64,000 nt of DNA from Trichopria drosophilae (lineage: Eukaryota > Arthropoda > Insecta > Hymenoptera > Diapriidae): the NCBI GenBank assembly GCA_030407085.1, contig CM059586.1, positions 101,631,501 through 101,695,500 on the forward strand, given 5' to 3'. Both the position numbers and the translations under genes were made by a program. Shown here one piece after another: positions 44,404-54,370 of the stretch; positions within the stretch are counted from its first letter, which is position 1, and the number at the start of each line of letters is the position of its first letter. The notes beneath the pieces are model-generated. The model was given only the letters and a program-made list of their open reading frames with translations. It had not been told where the DNA came from and made no database searches.

Positions 44404-45353
44404 TTTCTTAATAATGTTTTACAAATGTAAAAAATGTTACTTTTGAACTCCAGAAGTCAAATCAGTGAATTATTAAAAGTTTATGACGTAATTCGCAGCG
44501 GATAACTTCGTAATGACAAACTTAACTGCTGTCGCCGTTTTATATAATCTTAATCACTAGAAAAGAATAGCATTTTTATATACATTTTTGTAAGTATAAG
44601 GAGTTTTAATTGCAATGAAGACATCATACATCCTACGTTGAAAAAACCTATTTCACAAATCCAACTACCATTGGGAAGTTGAAAGGAAAGTAGTAAAAAG
44701 AACTACTTTTTTAGTTAGGTTAATTCTATTGATGTTAATTTTGTTATTTTTATTCAATTAAAAAATACTAGTTAAGTGGACGTAAATATTTATCCTGTAT
44801 TCAGAATGATTGATTATCAAGAAATGCGATACTATGGAATAAAGTCAAAGAGACATTCACTAATATAATGAAAATGAACAATCAATAGCTCCTTTAAAAA
44901 TAATTCCACTAAAGAAATAGCTAGACAAATTTTTGGTATATTTTATTACTTTTCAACTACTCCGCGTTTCAACAGCTCCTCAAAGAAATTTTATAAGTTG
45001 CAGTTACGACCAACTAAAAATGAAATTCCGCTAAAAATCAACTAAAACTGTATCTTCATTCTTTTTTGTTAGTGGTTAATTAAATTCCAATAATTTTTTG
45101 AAATTTAGTCAAAATAAACTTTCAAAACTAAATTCTTCTAACTTTATTTTTAATTGATTTAACTCCTTCCTAGAACTGTAACTAATAAAAATACATTATG
45201 GACCTATTGAAACATTTTGTGTAGTTAAAAAGTAGTCAAATTTTCCAAGAATTTTTTTCTGCATAGTTAGACCTGAGTAAAGTTTACTAAACAGTTTCAT
45301 TACCGGCATAGTACTCTCTAAACTTGAATTAAGAAAAAAGACTTGTCTACAGC
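44404..45353. other. AT-rich noncoding stretch between two MITE copies
   Basis: It contains repeated AACTA/TAGTT words and GAAAAAACC/GAATTTTTTTC segments that may mark another decayed element at about 44,636-45,265. Ends could not be confirmed. Confidence 0.4.
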
Positions 45354-45565
45354 GAAAAGTGGGTTGCCATCAATTAGTACCTTTCTTCCTGAAAAATAGT
45401 ACAAAAATACTAATTCATTAGTAAAATTCTATTAATCTCGCAGATCTATTCGCAATAGATATTGATTTTGTTAGTTTAGTAGTTTGTAGAATTAGTAATA
45501 AATTAGTAGGTTTTATGTTTTTATTAGCAAAAACGATAACTAATTCATTTCGTGACTCACTTTTC
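45354..45565. mobile_element. GAAAAGTG MITE, copy 2 (212 bp)
   Basis: Left GAAAAGTGGGTTGCCATCAA, inverted right GAAAAGTGAGTCACGAAATG, both followed by AATTAGTA/AATTAGTTA. Same family as copy 1 by terminal and interior motifs. Confidence 0.6.
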
Positions 45566-46029
45566 ATTTTCTTATTGGTAGCTTTTAACTAATTCAGATT
45601 TAGAGAGTAAATTGTTCATTTTCACCGGTTTATATAGTCTGTAAAATTTAGTAAACATCAGTATATCCCGCTGAATATAAATCGTACATTTCTTCAAACG
45701 CCAGAGTAATTTCTGGTATTAAAGTCGTATTTATTAGCAGAGTTTTACTAAACACATTTAGAAGGATATGCTCCACGCCTTCTTTATGCAGTCACAGAAG
45801 AAATATGATACATTATATCATCAAAACTAATCAAATTTAAATAAAGTGACTAAATTATCCGTTCTCGATTTACTTGCCTCCATAGGCTCGAATTTTGAAA
45901 GGAACGCATTCCAATTATTGTTTCGCGTTAAAACCATCCAATCGGTATTGGAAGAGTGGTTTTGAAAAAAAGTGGATATCCAAATAAGGTTTTTGTTGTC
46001 AGGTTGTTGAAATACGAGTTCTCTGAACA

Positions 46030-46226
46030 ATCGACGCCACTTGACATTCGCCTCCTCTCGTCGGACAGACACATCTGCCCGGCGTGTCATGCGGGTCGCA
46101 CACGCGTGGCACGTCACGTGGATCCTCGTCACCTGCAGGCGTCGTAACGCACAGACGTCGATGTTTATTTGTTTGTGTGCATGGCATGTATTTGTGTGTT
46201 TGTGGGTATATAAATGCCACATACAT
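46030..46226 (+). promoter_or_regulatory. Candidate promoter with TATA box
   Basis: A GC-rich, CpG-retaining stretch (CCCGGCGTGTCATGCGGGTC, GCACGTCACGTGGATCCTCG) ends with TATATAAA at 46,207-46,214. ATG follows 12 bases later at 46,227, which would make the 5' leader very short if TATA sets the start, so a later ATG may be used. CACGTG-like and TGACGTG-like sites are present. No expression evidence is available. Confidence 0.25.
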
Positions 46227-46412
46227 ATGCGTGGGAATGCGGCGGCAAAGTTTAGCCTGGCGGACGCGTTGACGAGGTTAGGGCCGAAAGTGGGGGGTAC
46301 GGCTTTGAACGGTTTTGATAAAGGTATGGGGGAGTCCTCTCTTATGGAGGCGTATATCCTTCATGTTCGGCGGACCGCACGACTTGGACCCTCCGCCCGG
46401 CTGACCATAACG
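46227..46412 (+). CDS. Candidate first coding exon ending at GTGAGT
   Basis: From ATG at 46,227 the frame reads MRGNAAAKFSLADALTRLGP, then KVGGTALNGFDKGMGESSLM, then LHVRRTARLGPSARLTIT, to a consensus donor ACG|GTGAGT at 46,413 (phase 0). Composition is GC-rich relative to the window. Without splicing the frame stops at TGA 16 bases later. No domain is recognised and no partner exon was found downstream. A GC-island chance frame cannot be excluded. A 131-codon minus frame overlaps the upstream part (45,827-46,222). Confidence 0.25.
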
Positions 46413-46543
46413 GTGAGTAACTACTGACTTCCCACGATTACTTGTCCGACGGCACATGTAATACATCCTCCATTTGTAATTTTAAAAATTTGATTTTTTA
46501 GTTTTGAATGATTTCGTATTCAACCGTTTAACGACTAAATGTA

Positions 46544-47043
46544 GGGGAAAAGCTCCGGTTGTGGGCACCCTTTTTTGTTTTTAACGAATAATTTTTGACA
46601 ATATTCATATTGTGCAGACATATGTGTATCAGTGGAAGGCTAGATACCTTAGCTAACTCCTGTAAAAGAATGAAGTTGATTCCTTGTAAAAGAAAAATGT
46701 GGTAAACATGGAAAATATATGAAGGAAAACCACCACAAATAATAAGAAAATAAAAATTTATTTACTTTAAAGCCTCCGCTGACAAAAAGAACACAACACG
46801 TTTTCACATTAGTCATTCATTAATCTTCAAAATCAAAATCACAATTCCTGCTTCTTCAGCGCACTTCAAATGCCCTAGTCGACTACATTCGTTGCATTTA
46901 ATTCATTAACACTTTATCAAAGTAATATAAGAACGTTAGGTCAATATAAACAACGATATTGCTATGTTTCTGAACCAAACACGCATTAAATGAGAGAAAA
47001 CAAGGGTGCCCACAACCGGTTACATGAAGGTTCCCATAACCGG
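46544..47043. mobile_element. TIR-type element with CCGGTTRTGGGNACC motifs
   Basis: CCGGTTGTGGGCACCC at 46,555-46,570 and its exact inverse GGGTGCCCACAACCGG at 47,004-47,019, plus GGTTCCCATAACCGG at 47,029-47,043. The left edge GTAGGGGAAAAGC resembles TA + GGGGA of the 33.9-kb element, but no matching right terminus was found, so the right end is probably deleted. Non-coding. Confidence 0.6.
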
Positions 47044-47827
47044 GAATGGCAGTGATTATTTAAAACGCCAATAAATTTTGTGATCCAAAAATTTTTGTTA
47101 AAAACGAAATCAAATCGAAAAATATAATAATCACACTGTACAAAAAATTAAATACTGCTTCGAAATAATTCACACTGATTTATATCACTTTGAAAACAGT
47201 ATACAATCACTTTTCTGTTTATTTATTTCAGTTCAGTTTTATTATGCTAGTGATTTTACTAGTGATTTTTTCGAAATTTACGTACTTTCTAATAAAGAAA
47301 ATCGTTCTACATATTTCAAATTTTACTACAATATAAACATACTGAGCAAAGCTTTATTTAATGTTAAGAAGGTTAATTAAATAATAGTAAAAGTGGTTTT
47401 AATACCAAAGGATTTGTTAATGATTCTTTTAATGGTTAATGAACCTATTTAACAATTTTCCACAATCTATAAAAAGCAAATCGTTGGTTCATCTCTTATA
47501 ATATAAAATATGTAGTTAAAAAACTAAGTCATATTTTGGCAGAATCGAAACCCCGAAGAAAGTCGCCATTTTGTAGGATTTAGATTACTTTTTCATTTTT
47601 TTCATTATTTTTTGCTAAAAATGATATACAAATAAAACCCGCACTGTCTAGTTTCATCGGATAAATTCGTAAAATGCAGATGTCTTTTGAAATACATTAA
47701 TATATAAAAACAATTAACATACCCCCGATTTACTCCAAAATACTAATATAAGGCATTTGTTTACGGATAAATGTATCCTTTTATAGTACTTTTTAGTATT
47801 AAAAATTAAAAAAATTACACGTCATTA
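47044..47827. other. AT-rich noncoding stretch
   Basis: A minus-strand-like unit GTCGCCATTTTGTAGG near 47,563 may be an isolated ~120-bp family member. Otherwise nothing seen. Confidence 0.45.
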
Positions 47828-48148
47828 CCCAGTCAACCACAAAAGATCATTGATGTCACTGCTACATAAAAACTGTTACATAGTATTTATAAAACAATGT
47901 ATACATACCCACTATGTAACCGAAAAGGAGATACATCATCATTACATAGTATTTACATGTATGCCATTACAACTATGTAGTAAATTAACATTTATATAAC
48001 AATAGTAAAAATATATAATAAAATGTTCTTATCCATGATATGTTTCGTAAGTGAAAAAAATTCTTTGTAGAAATATATTCTTCTTGGAACGACGGATAAA
48101 GTTAAAATATGTTATATGAAAAAACCAATTCGAAAATTGTTCAATTTG

Positions 48149-48190
48149 ACGTTTCGACCTATTTATTTTTGGTCCTCTTCAGAAAACTAT
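48149..48190 (-). mobile_element. Penelope-type 3' palindromic signature
   Basis: Plus-strand GACGTTTCGACCTATTTATT followed by TTTGGTCCTCTTCAG; read on minus it has the GAAGAGGACC...AGGTCGAAACGTC layout commonly seen downstream of Penelope-like element ORFs. It lies about 380 bases after the GIY-YIG-like remnant on the same strand, the expected order. Confidence 0.45.
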
Positions 48191-48567
48191 TAAATTTGTA
48201 CAAAACAATTTTTTTAAATTTGTGTTATTGATGACGATTTACAATTTAAAATTTAAGTCAAACAGAATTCAATTAAAAAATAGTAAATTTGAAACTTCTT
48301 ATCTTAGAAAGTTGAAAAAATGTAAAATTCACTAAAATTAGTAAAATATTGTAGGTTCTTCTTGTAATTTTAAAACACTTGAATTATTAACTTCTTCTCT
48401 GGGTGAATATCATGTCAAATAAAATTTAAATAACATAAGTTATGAAACTTAGTAGAGAGTATTATTATGTGGTTACAGAGTAAAAAACGAACGTTAAACG
48501 GAAAACGAATATACATAAACTGATTTCTGTTTGACTTTTACAATTTACGTCAATGAGAAATAATCAT

Positions 48568-48779
48568 TAGGTAGTAATGATTGTATTATTAACTGTATTC
48601 TTATTAAGTTTTATAAAGTAATTTTCAATGCGTTTTCTTTTAATTTGGTTGTGTTCTGTAGCTAAATTTGTTATATTATTGTAATCGAAGTCATATCCAG
48701 TATTAATTCTATGAATAGTCAATCCTGTAAATTTAGTTTTATCTCCAAAAATATTCTTTTTATGTTCATTAATTCTTTT
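48568..48779 (-). pseudogene. GIY-YIG endonuclease C-terminal remnant (Penelope-like)
   Basis: Read on the minus strand, about 70 codons are open and end at TAA 48,570-48,568: KRINEHKKNIFGDKTKFTGL, then TIHRINTGYDFDYNNITNLA, then TEHNQIKRKRIENYFIKLNK. This fits the GIY-YIG tail of Penelope-like elements, with R-I-x-x-H, a 'T-x-H-x-x-x-x-G-H/Y-x-F-D' block, then R-x-x-x-E-x-x-x-I. The catalytic N-terminal part is not intact: stops and a frame change precede 48,779. Assignment rests on motif order, not on database comparison. Confidence 0.5.
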
Positions 48780-49321
48780 TTTTTATGTAATAAATGTTCT
48801 CTCGTTGAACAATCTTTAAAAATAATGTATTTGATACATAAATAACGCTGTTTAACCGATATGTAACGTTCGTATGTAATATTTACGTAACACATCTTCA
48901 TTCACTGAGTATTTGTTTACATTTTGTAGTTGAGCCAAGACAAATGGAGATACTTTACTGCGAAGATTATTTATTCTCATGAAGCCAAGCAAAATTCAAC
49001 AAAGTTTACCTCAAAATTCAATTCGATATAATTTGTTGTCAAATTATTTTCAAAAAATATTTTTTTTTCTATGTAAAAGTAAAATACGTTTTAGTAATAT
49101 GAAATGTAAGGGTAAAATATTAGACAACAGATATATAACAGTTCTAGACGTATTAAGCATCATATAAGGAAAATAATGAGAAACAAACTATTATATTTTA
49201 CGTTAGATAGAAAAACATTGCTTATGTTTAATATATTATTACAAATTGTAAAATTTGTTAATCGTCGGGTGATTCAAATATATATTAGTCTTCTACCCAA
49301 AATAACGAGTAACCATAGCGT

Positions 49322-49403
49322 GCGAGCGTAGCTTAAATTGTTATGCCGTGTGTCTAGTAATCGAGAGACACAGGTTCGTTTCCCCGTCGGGACGAGTTTT
49401 TTT
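49322..49403 (+). repeat. tRNA-derived pol III segment (SINE head or tRNA pseudogene)
   Basis: An A box TAGCTTAAATTG (49,329-49,340) and a B box GGTTCGTTTCC (49,373-49,383, one base off GGTTCGANTCC) are spaced 44 bases start to start, as in a tRNA. Between them TGTCT AGTAATCG AGAGACA forms an anticodon-like hairpin. CGTCGGGACGAG and a T7 terminator-like run follow. Acceptor and T stems do not pair well, so a functional tRNA is unlikely. Confidence 0.65.
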
Positions 49404-49731
49404 CAGATTTGTTTGCGGGCGTATTATATATTTATATGTGAGTACGTTGAATTAATGGTGTAAAAGTAGCATAAGGATATACATAAATATTTCCCTAATA
49501 ACAAATATTGTATATAATTTTTAATTGCATTTTATAGATCTGTTACGTAAATGTTACACACTAGTTATGTCACATTGTTCTGTCACCATGACATACATGT
49601 TACTTGCAATTGGCGGACATTTTAGAGTCCAGGTACTCTCCTTGCGCCCTAAAAATTACATAACTGTTACCATAGGAAGGAACAGTGTTACATAATATTT
49701 ACATGCGTGTGACAAATCTGTGTTGACTGGG

Positions 49732-50019
49732 TAATGAATAAAGAACACGATTTTCAAGGTTTGTTTTTAACTTGTCGTTATTCTTTACTATTTCTGCATT
49801 ACAACATTTTTTAGGGGTGTAATCAAAAAAGTAAAAAAAAAGTCTAGGCTTCAATAATAAACAATAAAAAAGAATATGTAGGTATCCAAAATGGCCTTTG
49901 AAGGGAAATTCTCACTCCGAAACATTTAGAGAGTGTTTTTTAACTTCTGTAGCATTTTTAGCACAGTCATGATTTGTAAAGACCACAACTATTATGGTGA
50001 AAAAAAACTGTTAATATTT
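49732..50019. other. Noncoding flank
   Basis: AT-rich DNA right of the 1.9-kb element; nothing recognised. Confidence 0.5.
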
Positions 50020-51780
50020 ATTCGCACGGCAACGAAAGGTTAGCATGAAATCGAAAATTTGTGCAAAGATCAAACACCACCACGTGTTCGCCTAATTACG
50101 ACGTCACGACTGGCATAAATCGCGCTTTGAATTCTATTCACAGCGGAACGCATTCATCAGCGATAAAATACGTATTCATGAGAGTAGCACATGTTCATTT
50201 CTCAATTCTGGCACGATCGCATTATGTATAATTCGCGTCGCCGAATTTAAAACAAATATCTCCGAATGAGCGACGGTGGTATATTTAAATATGCAACTAT
50301 TGTGGCGGAAAAAGTGATCGATCAACCGGAAAAATATAATTTTTCCCCTCGCAAAAATTCAATTGAAAATGCCACCAATTTTCACGTTTTTATTGGAATA
50401 ATCAAGTTATTAACGCCATAATGTCACGAACGGATCGCTCGTTGATTTTTCGTCTGCGTTATTCAATCTTATTTATATTATATTCATAAAATGACCATTA
50501 TTCGGCAGTTGATCATTATACAGAGTAAACTTTATTCAAATTGTCGACGCAGTCTCACATTTTAATGAGAAATTAAAAAAAAACTAAGTGCGTTGCAATT
50601 ATACTGTGTGAAATTTCTCTTTCGTAATTTTAGGAGCAAATACTTGAATTCGAATCTATCGCTAATGTTAGCTTCCACTAGTTCATTTTTAGACTTTTAG
50701 AATAAAATTTGAAAAAATAAAAAATGTATGTGTATTACAACATTTAATTTGTTTATAACGCAGAACCCAACGCGTAACAAATGCGTTAAAACGAAATCAT
50801 AATTAAAACGAAGAGAAAAATAATAGGAAATCTGTGGCGATTTTTCCGACGTAAAGTGCCGGATAATTGGCACAAACATCAACAATTCATCTCAATGGGC
50901 GTAAAACGTAAATTCACGCAATCCCGGAAACGGCAATCGGGAAAACGGATCTCAACACCGCACGAATGTGCTACTTTCGTACTGACGTTGTAAAAAAAAC
51001 CGCCCCAGTTGTCGCGACAAAAGCACTAACGAGGTTCGCAACGAGCGTTTAATTTGCGACGACGGCAGCGGGACGGGCCTTATCTTGGCGAGAATCGACA
51101 ACAGCGCCCCTTCTCCAACCGCGCCTCCCCCGTCGGCAACGTCGCCCCATTGTATCGTTACCCATCATAAGGTCCCGAACCGACAACGATCGTTGATGTG
51201 ATCCGCAATTTCTCACGTTGATGTACGCTGATAAGGATCGCCCGGCTTTGCGAGATTACGGAAAATCAATATTTTACCTGGCGAAGGGAAAAGCCGCAGG
51301 TGCGTCCTGGAAGCGCTTCGTCGCAACTTCTGACACTCGCATACGTCGCGGCTGCCCGCTTTGAAATATATTCGCGAAATAGGAGGCGTCTTATTCGCGA
51401 AAACAGGCAAGTTTTCCGCAGTCGCCGCTATAGGCAGTCAGAGAAAGCTAGACAAATGTCGACGTTATTTTCACTTTTTGTTCAGTGATTGCCACCTGGA
51501 TAGTTTTAAAATATCTCTTGGTCCTGTGTACACTAACGTTATGGAGGACATAAAAACATAAAGCGATATTGCAACAATGCATCCGTCTCATTTAATTGAA
51601 ACGGAAAGTATTTTACCAAAATTTAATACGACTTATAGAACTCTAGTAATAAACAATTCAAATCTCGCCAATCGGAGTGTAGAACGGAGCGTCACGTGAC
51701 TCCCCCCCCCTCTTCGGCGGAATCCAGCGCTGTACTTATCGGTCGAACTCCTTTTGTCTGCAACTCAAGTTCTATGGTTC
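50020..51780. other. CpG-retaining islands without genes
   Basis: Two islands are seen, at about 50,030-50,560 and 50,830-51,500, with an AT-rich gap. They carry dense CpG (GATCGCATTATGTATAATTC, GCGACGACGGCAGCGGGACG) together with TAAT, TTTATT and GATAAG words typical of developmental regulatory DNA. Short open frames near 51,300-51,561 lack any support. A further CpG patch with a CACGTGAC site lies at 51,660-51,780. Regulatory function is inference from composition. Confidence 0.3.
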
Positions 51781-52029
51781 GCAATCAAATAGTTTAAAAA
51801 AGATTTTACTTCTGATGTAATAAATAATTGTTTAAGTATTGTACATACGAATTTGAAAAAACCTTTTGATTTTAATTTTTCTAGTAAAAATTCAACGATA
51901 GAATTTTTCATTAAAGTAAACAATTTATTCTTAAATAAGTTTTATTAGTTCAAACATTTAATTACTTTCTTCTAATTTGTTTATAATTTATAAACGTAAG
52001 TAAGGGCATCGTAAAGTGTCAAATATTGA

Positions 52030-52400
52030 CTTCCCCCTTCCTTATTATTTTTTTTTCTGACACGGAGGCCAGCATAAAAATGAAAAACTAATTGCGTGTA
52101 ATCCGAACTTTATTATCCGCGTTTCGGGTTTGCGGAACGAGGAAATAAAGAGAGTACATGATATCGAACCGCTAGGAGTTTTAATACTTTCAATCCCATA
52201 AAGTTCGGCAACCAGCCCTTCTTCGCCCAAGCCGCCCGGTGCGACATTGCCGTCGTAACTGAAAAACTTTAGAGATCGTTCATAATTCAATATTTAATGG
52301 CTCATTTCGTTCGTTGCCTTCCTTCGATGTTTTTTTAGTAATTTCCGTCCGGCCGATTTCTTCCCCATGCTTATGTCGTTTCGATGTTTACAATGTTACT
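52030..52400. other. CpG-retaining island
   Basis: It includes CCCAAGCCGCCCGGTGCGAC near 52,226 and CCGTCCGGCCGATTTCTTCC near 52,346. The minus frame at 52,045-52,290 has no support. Candidate regulatory DNA. Confidence 0.3.
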
Positions 52401-53175
52401 AAACTTTCATGGTTATTCAATTCGACTTTATCACTAGACACTGTCGAAGGGATTCATCAATTGTACTTGTAACATTTTGTTTTATTATTTATATTTGATA
52501 TTTAGTTGTGGAACTATTTTGTAAAGTAAGCAGCGCTGATAGGGTCAAAAATACTCAAATATTATGTAATTTTGGGCACTCCCTTCATGAACTGAAATGA
52601 GTTTGGACAAACAGGAAATTGAATATGACGACTTTTTTCACAATTTTGTTTATCAACAGTGATCGAAAAGGTTCCAGTTTAAGGAAGCATTTATATTTCC
52701 ACTCAAAATTCAATATAATCTTCCAAAATGGTGGATTTCGAATAGAGCATTTTCTGTTCCTGACAAAATTGAAGATCTCAATGGGAAAACGTTTAGGCGA
52801 ATGGTACCCCGTCCTTAATTCTGTTCCCCAATGTTCTTCAATTTTTTCACTACCTCAAAATGTTGTAAACGTCACAATTAAATGTGAAAATTTGAATATC
52901 TCGCATATTTTAGAAAATTGTATGCTCAGGGATTGTCGACAAACCAAACGTGGCAGATAAGTTCTCTGGGTGATGTAAAAGAGTAGAATAAAAAGTAAAA
53001 GTTGTTGATGAAAGTTAACTAATTATGATGTAAACTAATTTTTGGTTCCTCATATTAATTGAGTCATTAGTAATTTAGTAAATAGTGTCACAACCGTTAT
53101 CAGTGACTACAAAAATCCCGTAACGCAGCTTTAAACTTCTCCATTTTCGATCGCTATTGATCATAATTACAAAAT
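52401..53175. other. Noncoding; diverged repeat near 52.6-52.9 kb
   Basis: A 113-codon frame (52,619-52,960, TTG start) overlaps CCAAAATGGTGGATTTCG, a ~120-bp family-like unit, and shows no domain. Nothing else recognised. Confidence 0.4.
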
Positions 53176-53177
53176 TA

Positions 53178-53360
53178 ACCTGAAAGTCCATTAACACAAA
53201 ACAAAATAAAATTATTTCGAAAGTCTATTTAACCTAAAACAAAATAGAATTATCTCGAAAATCCATTGACCCAAAACAAAATATAATTGTCTCGAAAATC
53301 TATTGACCCAAAATAAAATAAGACTATCTCGAAAGTCTATTGACCTAAAACAAAAATTCG
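53178..53360 (+). repeat. 37-38-bp minisatellite, ~5 copies
   Basis: Units of the form AAAACAAAATARAATTATCT then CGAAAATCTATTGACCC repeat with CGAAA anchors at 53,218, 53,256, 53,293 and 53,330. Copies differ at a few positions each. Confidence 0.85.
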
Positions 53361-53744
53361 AAAACAAAGTAGTTATTAAATAATACACCCTTATATTGTT
53401 TTTTTATCAGTATTTTTTCAAAATTATCCAAAGACTTCGTAATATTTTCTATCATTGACAAAACATTTATTATAAGGCGGTATTATTTAATAACACAGGA
53501 ACACAACAAAATTTGTTTCGAGATTCGTTGACTCATTCCAAAGTATTTTTGTTCTTAGCAAATTTTCTGCAAAGTCTATAGTATTGAAGAAAAAGTTTGT
53601 CAAAACAATTTATCAATTTTTTCGAGATCTTGACGTTTGAAAAGGTTAAGTTGACTTGGGGCCAAAAAAAAAAATCTAGTTGTAGTTCATGGAATTTGAG
53701 CACTTTTGTTTCCGAATAGCCATCGTTACCGTAACATTATTGAT

Positions 53745-53979
53745 GCACTCAGAAAAAAAATAGTTAAAATAACCAAAAAAGATGATTAAATAGGCCGTTA
53801 TTATTTTTTTCTGGTTAAAATAACCAGGATTCTGGTTGGTTTAACCAGAAATATTGTTAGTTTAACTAGAGCTATTATTAAAACAATTATTTTTCTAATT
53901 AAACTACCTAGAATTCTGGTAATTATAACCAGAAAAAATAGTACGGTCGTATTTAACCAGAACATTTTTTTGAGTGTGC
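53745..53979. mobile_element. CACTCAGAAAAA-type MITE with TTAACCAGAA repeats
   Basis: Left GCACTCAGAAAAAAAATAG, inverted right GCACACTCAAAAAAATG. The interior is filled with TTAACCAGAA/TTCTGGTTAA words in both orientations (at least six). Ends resemble the 27.8-kb MITE. Confidence 0.7.
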
Positions 53980-54370
53980 GAAAAAAATTTCACAAAATCC
54001 GAAACGCACGAAATTTTGTTCATTTTTTTTTTAAATACGCCATGTTGGCTTTTAAAACAATTTAAATGCAACTGACTACGCCAATCGAAAGAGCATACTC
54101 GAAAATGTTAGGGTTAGTCACTTTCAAGTCAATATTAATCTTATTTCCTGCTGAGAATGATGATCGAAAATCAACTAAAAAATTCGCATCTCCCGGGCTT
54201 AATGGGTTAAGATAAAATAAGATGAAACTTTAATATGAAGTCAAATTTATCATTAAAAGGGTGGCTCGATTTTCACTTATTTCATCTTTTAAGGACGGGC
54301 CAAGAAAAAAAATTGCACACATATTATATAACGTCGAAACGCTCAAATATGTCTTACATCGAAATATCTG
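53980..54370. other. Flank with an isolated TTAA-element right end
   Basis: CTCCCGGGCTTAATGGGTTAA ends at 54,210, closely matching the right end of the 5.6-kb element (CTCCCGGACTATAATGGGTTAA). No CCCATTA left end was found upstream, so this is a solo end or a truncated copy. The rest is AT-rich. Confidence 0.5.

Larger units (their letters stand above)
47828..49731. mobile_element. 1.9-kb TIR element, CCCAGTCAAC ends
   Basis: Left CATTACCCAGTCAACCACA (47,823 onward), inverted right CATTACCCAGTCAACACAG, giving TA|CCCAGTCAAC...GTTGACTGGG|TA. The motif ACATAGTATTTACATG recurs near both ends (47,879; 47,945; 49,692 as ACATAATATTTACATG). The interior holds a Penelope-like remnant and a tRNA-derived segment, so it is either a composite or later insertions lie inside. 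No transposase found. Confidence 0.7.

Noticed and set aside
45827..46222. 131-residue minus-strand protein
   Set aside because: Overlaps the better-supported plus-strand promoter/exon candidate, lacks domains, and the AT-rich half has no coding bias.
49322..49396. Functional tRNA gene
   Set aside because: A and B boxes are good but acceptor and T stems do not pair.
52619..52960. 113-residue plus-strand protein
   Set aside because: TTG start, includes a repeat-family segment, no recognisable features.
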